Shown: positions 63,360-64,000 of the stretch, piece after piece
Position numbering within the stretch: position 1 is the stretch's first letter
How the letters are laid out: each line of letters opens with the position of its first letter
Assembly: GCF_000365025.1 (NCBI RefSeq)
Contig: NZ_KB823011.1
Coordinates: forward strand, 186,001-250,000
Direction of reading: 5' to 3'
DNA length: 64,000 nt
Source: Robiginitomaculum antarcticum DSM 21748
GTDB lineage: Bacteria; Pseudomonadota; Alphaproteobacteria; Caulobacterales; Maricaulaceae
The notes under the pieces: generated by a model
The model's database searches: none
The model's input: the letters and a program-made list of their open reading frames with translations, nothing else
Told to the model about the DNA's origin: nothing
Position numbers and translations under genes: made by a program

Positions 63360-64000
63360 TTTTGTCAAAAATCTTTTTATTATCAATGAAGTATAGGTCT
63401 ATATTCATCATCTTTTTGTGTTGTTGGACTTTTCTGAGCTCCACATAACTAAATGTCGAAACTTCAATTCCGGCATCGTGATAGGCGTCGACGAGCGCCC
63501 GGCTGACCATGCTGACCGGCACGCAAACAGATCCGGCGCTCGCTGCAAGCAAATTGCGCATTTCGCCTTTAACCGGACCGTTGACAAACCATCCCGACCG
63601 CTCTCCATGAATATACCGGCGTTCACTATCGGGCACGCGGCCGTTGTGCGCGTGAAAAACTTTATGGACTGAACGGACAAGTGGGCCGGGGGATTTGCAC
63701 CAATGCGAGAAAGATAGCGCAATATCGGGTTCAATAGTGTGCATGGCATACAGCGCTTCTGGCACCCACGAAACATATGTCACGCGATCATGTAAGCGGT
63801 AAAGGCGTACAAGACTTGCAATCTCGACTTCAAAACCTGCGTCTTTAATATCGATTAGAAACCGGGACTGTGTATTGCCACTTCCGACAATGGCTTGAAG
63901 TAGCGCTTCGAATGTCGGAAAGAGGGGAAAGTCGCCGCCAAGACCTTGGTAATCCGCGGCGGTAAAATCGGCGAGGCGGCGTTTTCTGCCGCGCCCGTCT
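63349..64000 (-). CDS. Glycerophosphodiester phosphodiesterase family protein (partial, N-terminus outside window)
   Basis: The C-terminal ~216 residues are visible; the frame is open to the window edge, so the start is missing. FPLFPTFEALLQAI and RFLIDIKDAG match the mid-domain of GDPD enzymes (EIK-like metal ligand here DIKD), and VTYVSWVPEALYAMHTIEPDIALSFSH the later SFxxxxL segment. GDPDs release glycerol-3-phosphate from lipid head groups. Because the catalytic N-terminus is not seen, activity cannot be judged. Confidence 0.7.
   Translation of the reverse strand, partial: DGRGRKRRLADFTAADYQGLGGDFPLFPTFEALLQAIVGSGNTQSRFLIDIKDAGFEVEIASLVRLYRLHDRVTYVSWVPEALYAMHTIEPDIALSFSHWCKSPGPLVRSVHKVFHAHNGRVPDSERRYIHGERSGWFVNGPVKGEMRNLLAASAGSVCVPVSMVSRALVDAYHDAGIEVSTFSYVELRKVQQHKKMMNIDLYFIDNKKIFDKIIL

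Overview
The window comes from an alphaproteobacterial chromosome, most like the Caulobacterales/Hyphomonadaceae-type marine lineages. The supporting signals are a CckA-type hybrid kinase, recA followed by alaS with a GAAC-N7-GAAC LexA box, an S4 protein without zinc cysteines, and Coq4. The block murA / DUF2948 / UPF0262 / LMW phosphatase / infA / maf / RNase E-G / yacG is also typical of Alphaproteobacteria. GC looks moderate (mid-50s percent by eye). No rRNA, integrase, transposase or CRISPR array was seen; there is one tRNA, tRNA-Thr(GGT).

Layout. 1-7.5 kb: three flavin-dependent halogenase-family genes, the last cut by the window edge, run divergently from a large TonB-dependent receptor; two near-identical LacI-type operators lie between them. 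7.6-12.4 kb: an ArsR/AHSA1 pair, a VOC protein, icd, trmJ and a TadG-like pilus protein. 12.5-21.7 kb: rpsD, a 760-bp hairpin-rich non-coding gap, cckA, an LbtU-like outer-membrane barrel, a DUF885 lipoprotein and SOS-controlled recA. 21.8-25.8 kb: alaS, with an AT-rich internal segment, then an ECF sigma factor with a small membrane partner and a VOC protein.

26-46 kb is dominated by secreted or lipid-anchored hydrolases: a TolB-repeat amidohydrolase, three M28, one M1 and one M20 peptidase. Mixed among them are a desaturase, beta-carbonic anhydrase, two GSTs, pirin, Coq4, a Tat-exported DUF6702 protein, two glycosyltransferases and a nitronate monooxygenase. Together with DUF885 and the YtcJ-like amidohydrolase at 54-55.7 kb, this suggests a peptide-scavenging organism.

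46-54 kb: behind a very AT-rich leader lies a membrane-anchored protein joining AT-hooks and a lysine-rich linker to a C-terminal DUF2853 domain. It is followed by an M15 peptidase/3-TM holin pair like a GTA or prophage lysis cassette, then a DUF3667 protein. A tight operon SDR-SDR-kinase-acyl-CoA dehydrogenase-YajQ follows; its kinase and dehydrogenase look like a split ACAD10/11, suggesting 4-hydroxy-acid catabolism.

54-64 kb: the amidohydrolase, a hybrid histidine kinase, tRNA-Thr, a 40-aa conserved small protein, the murA-to-yacG block (without the hisD often found there), and the C-terminal part of a glycerophosphodiester phosphodiesterase.
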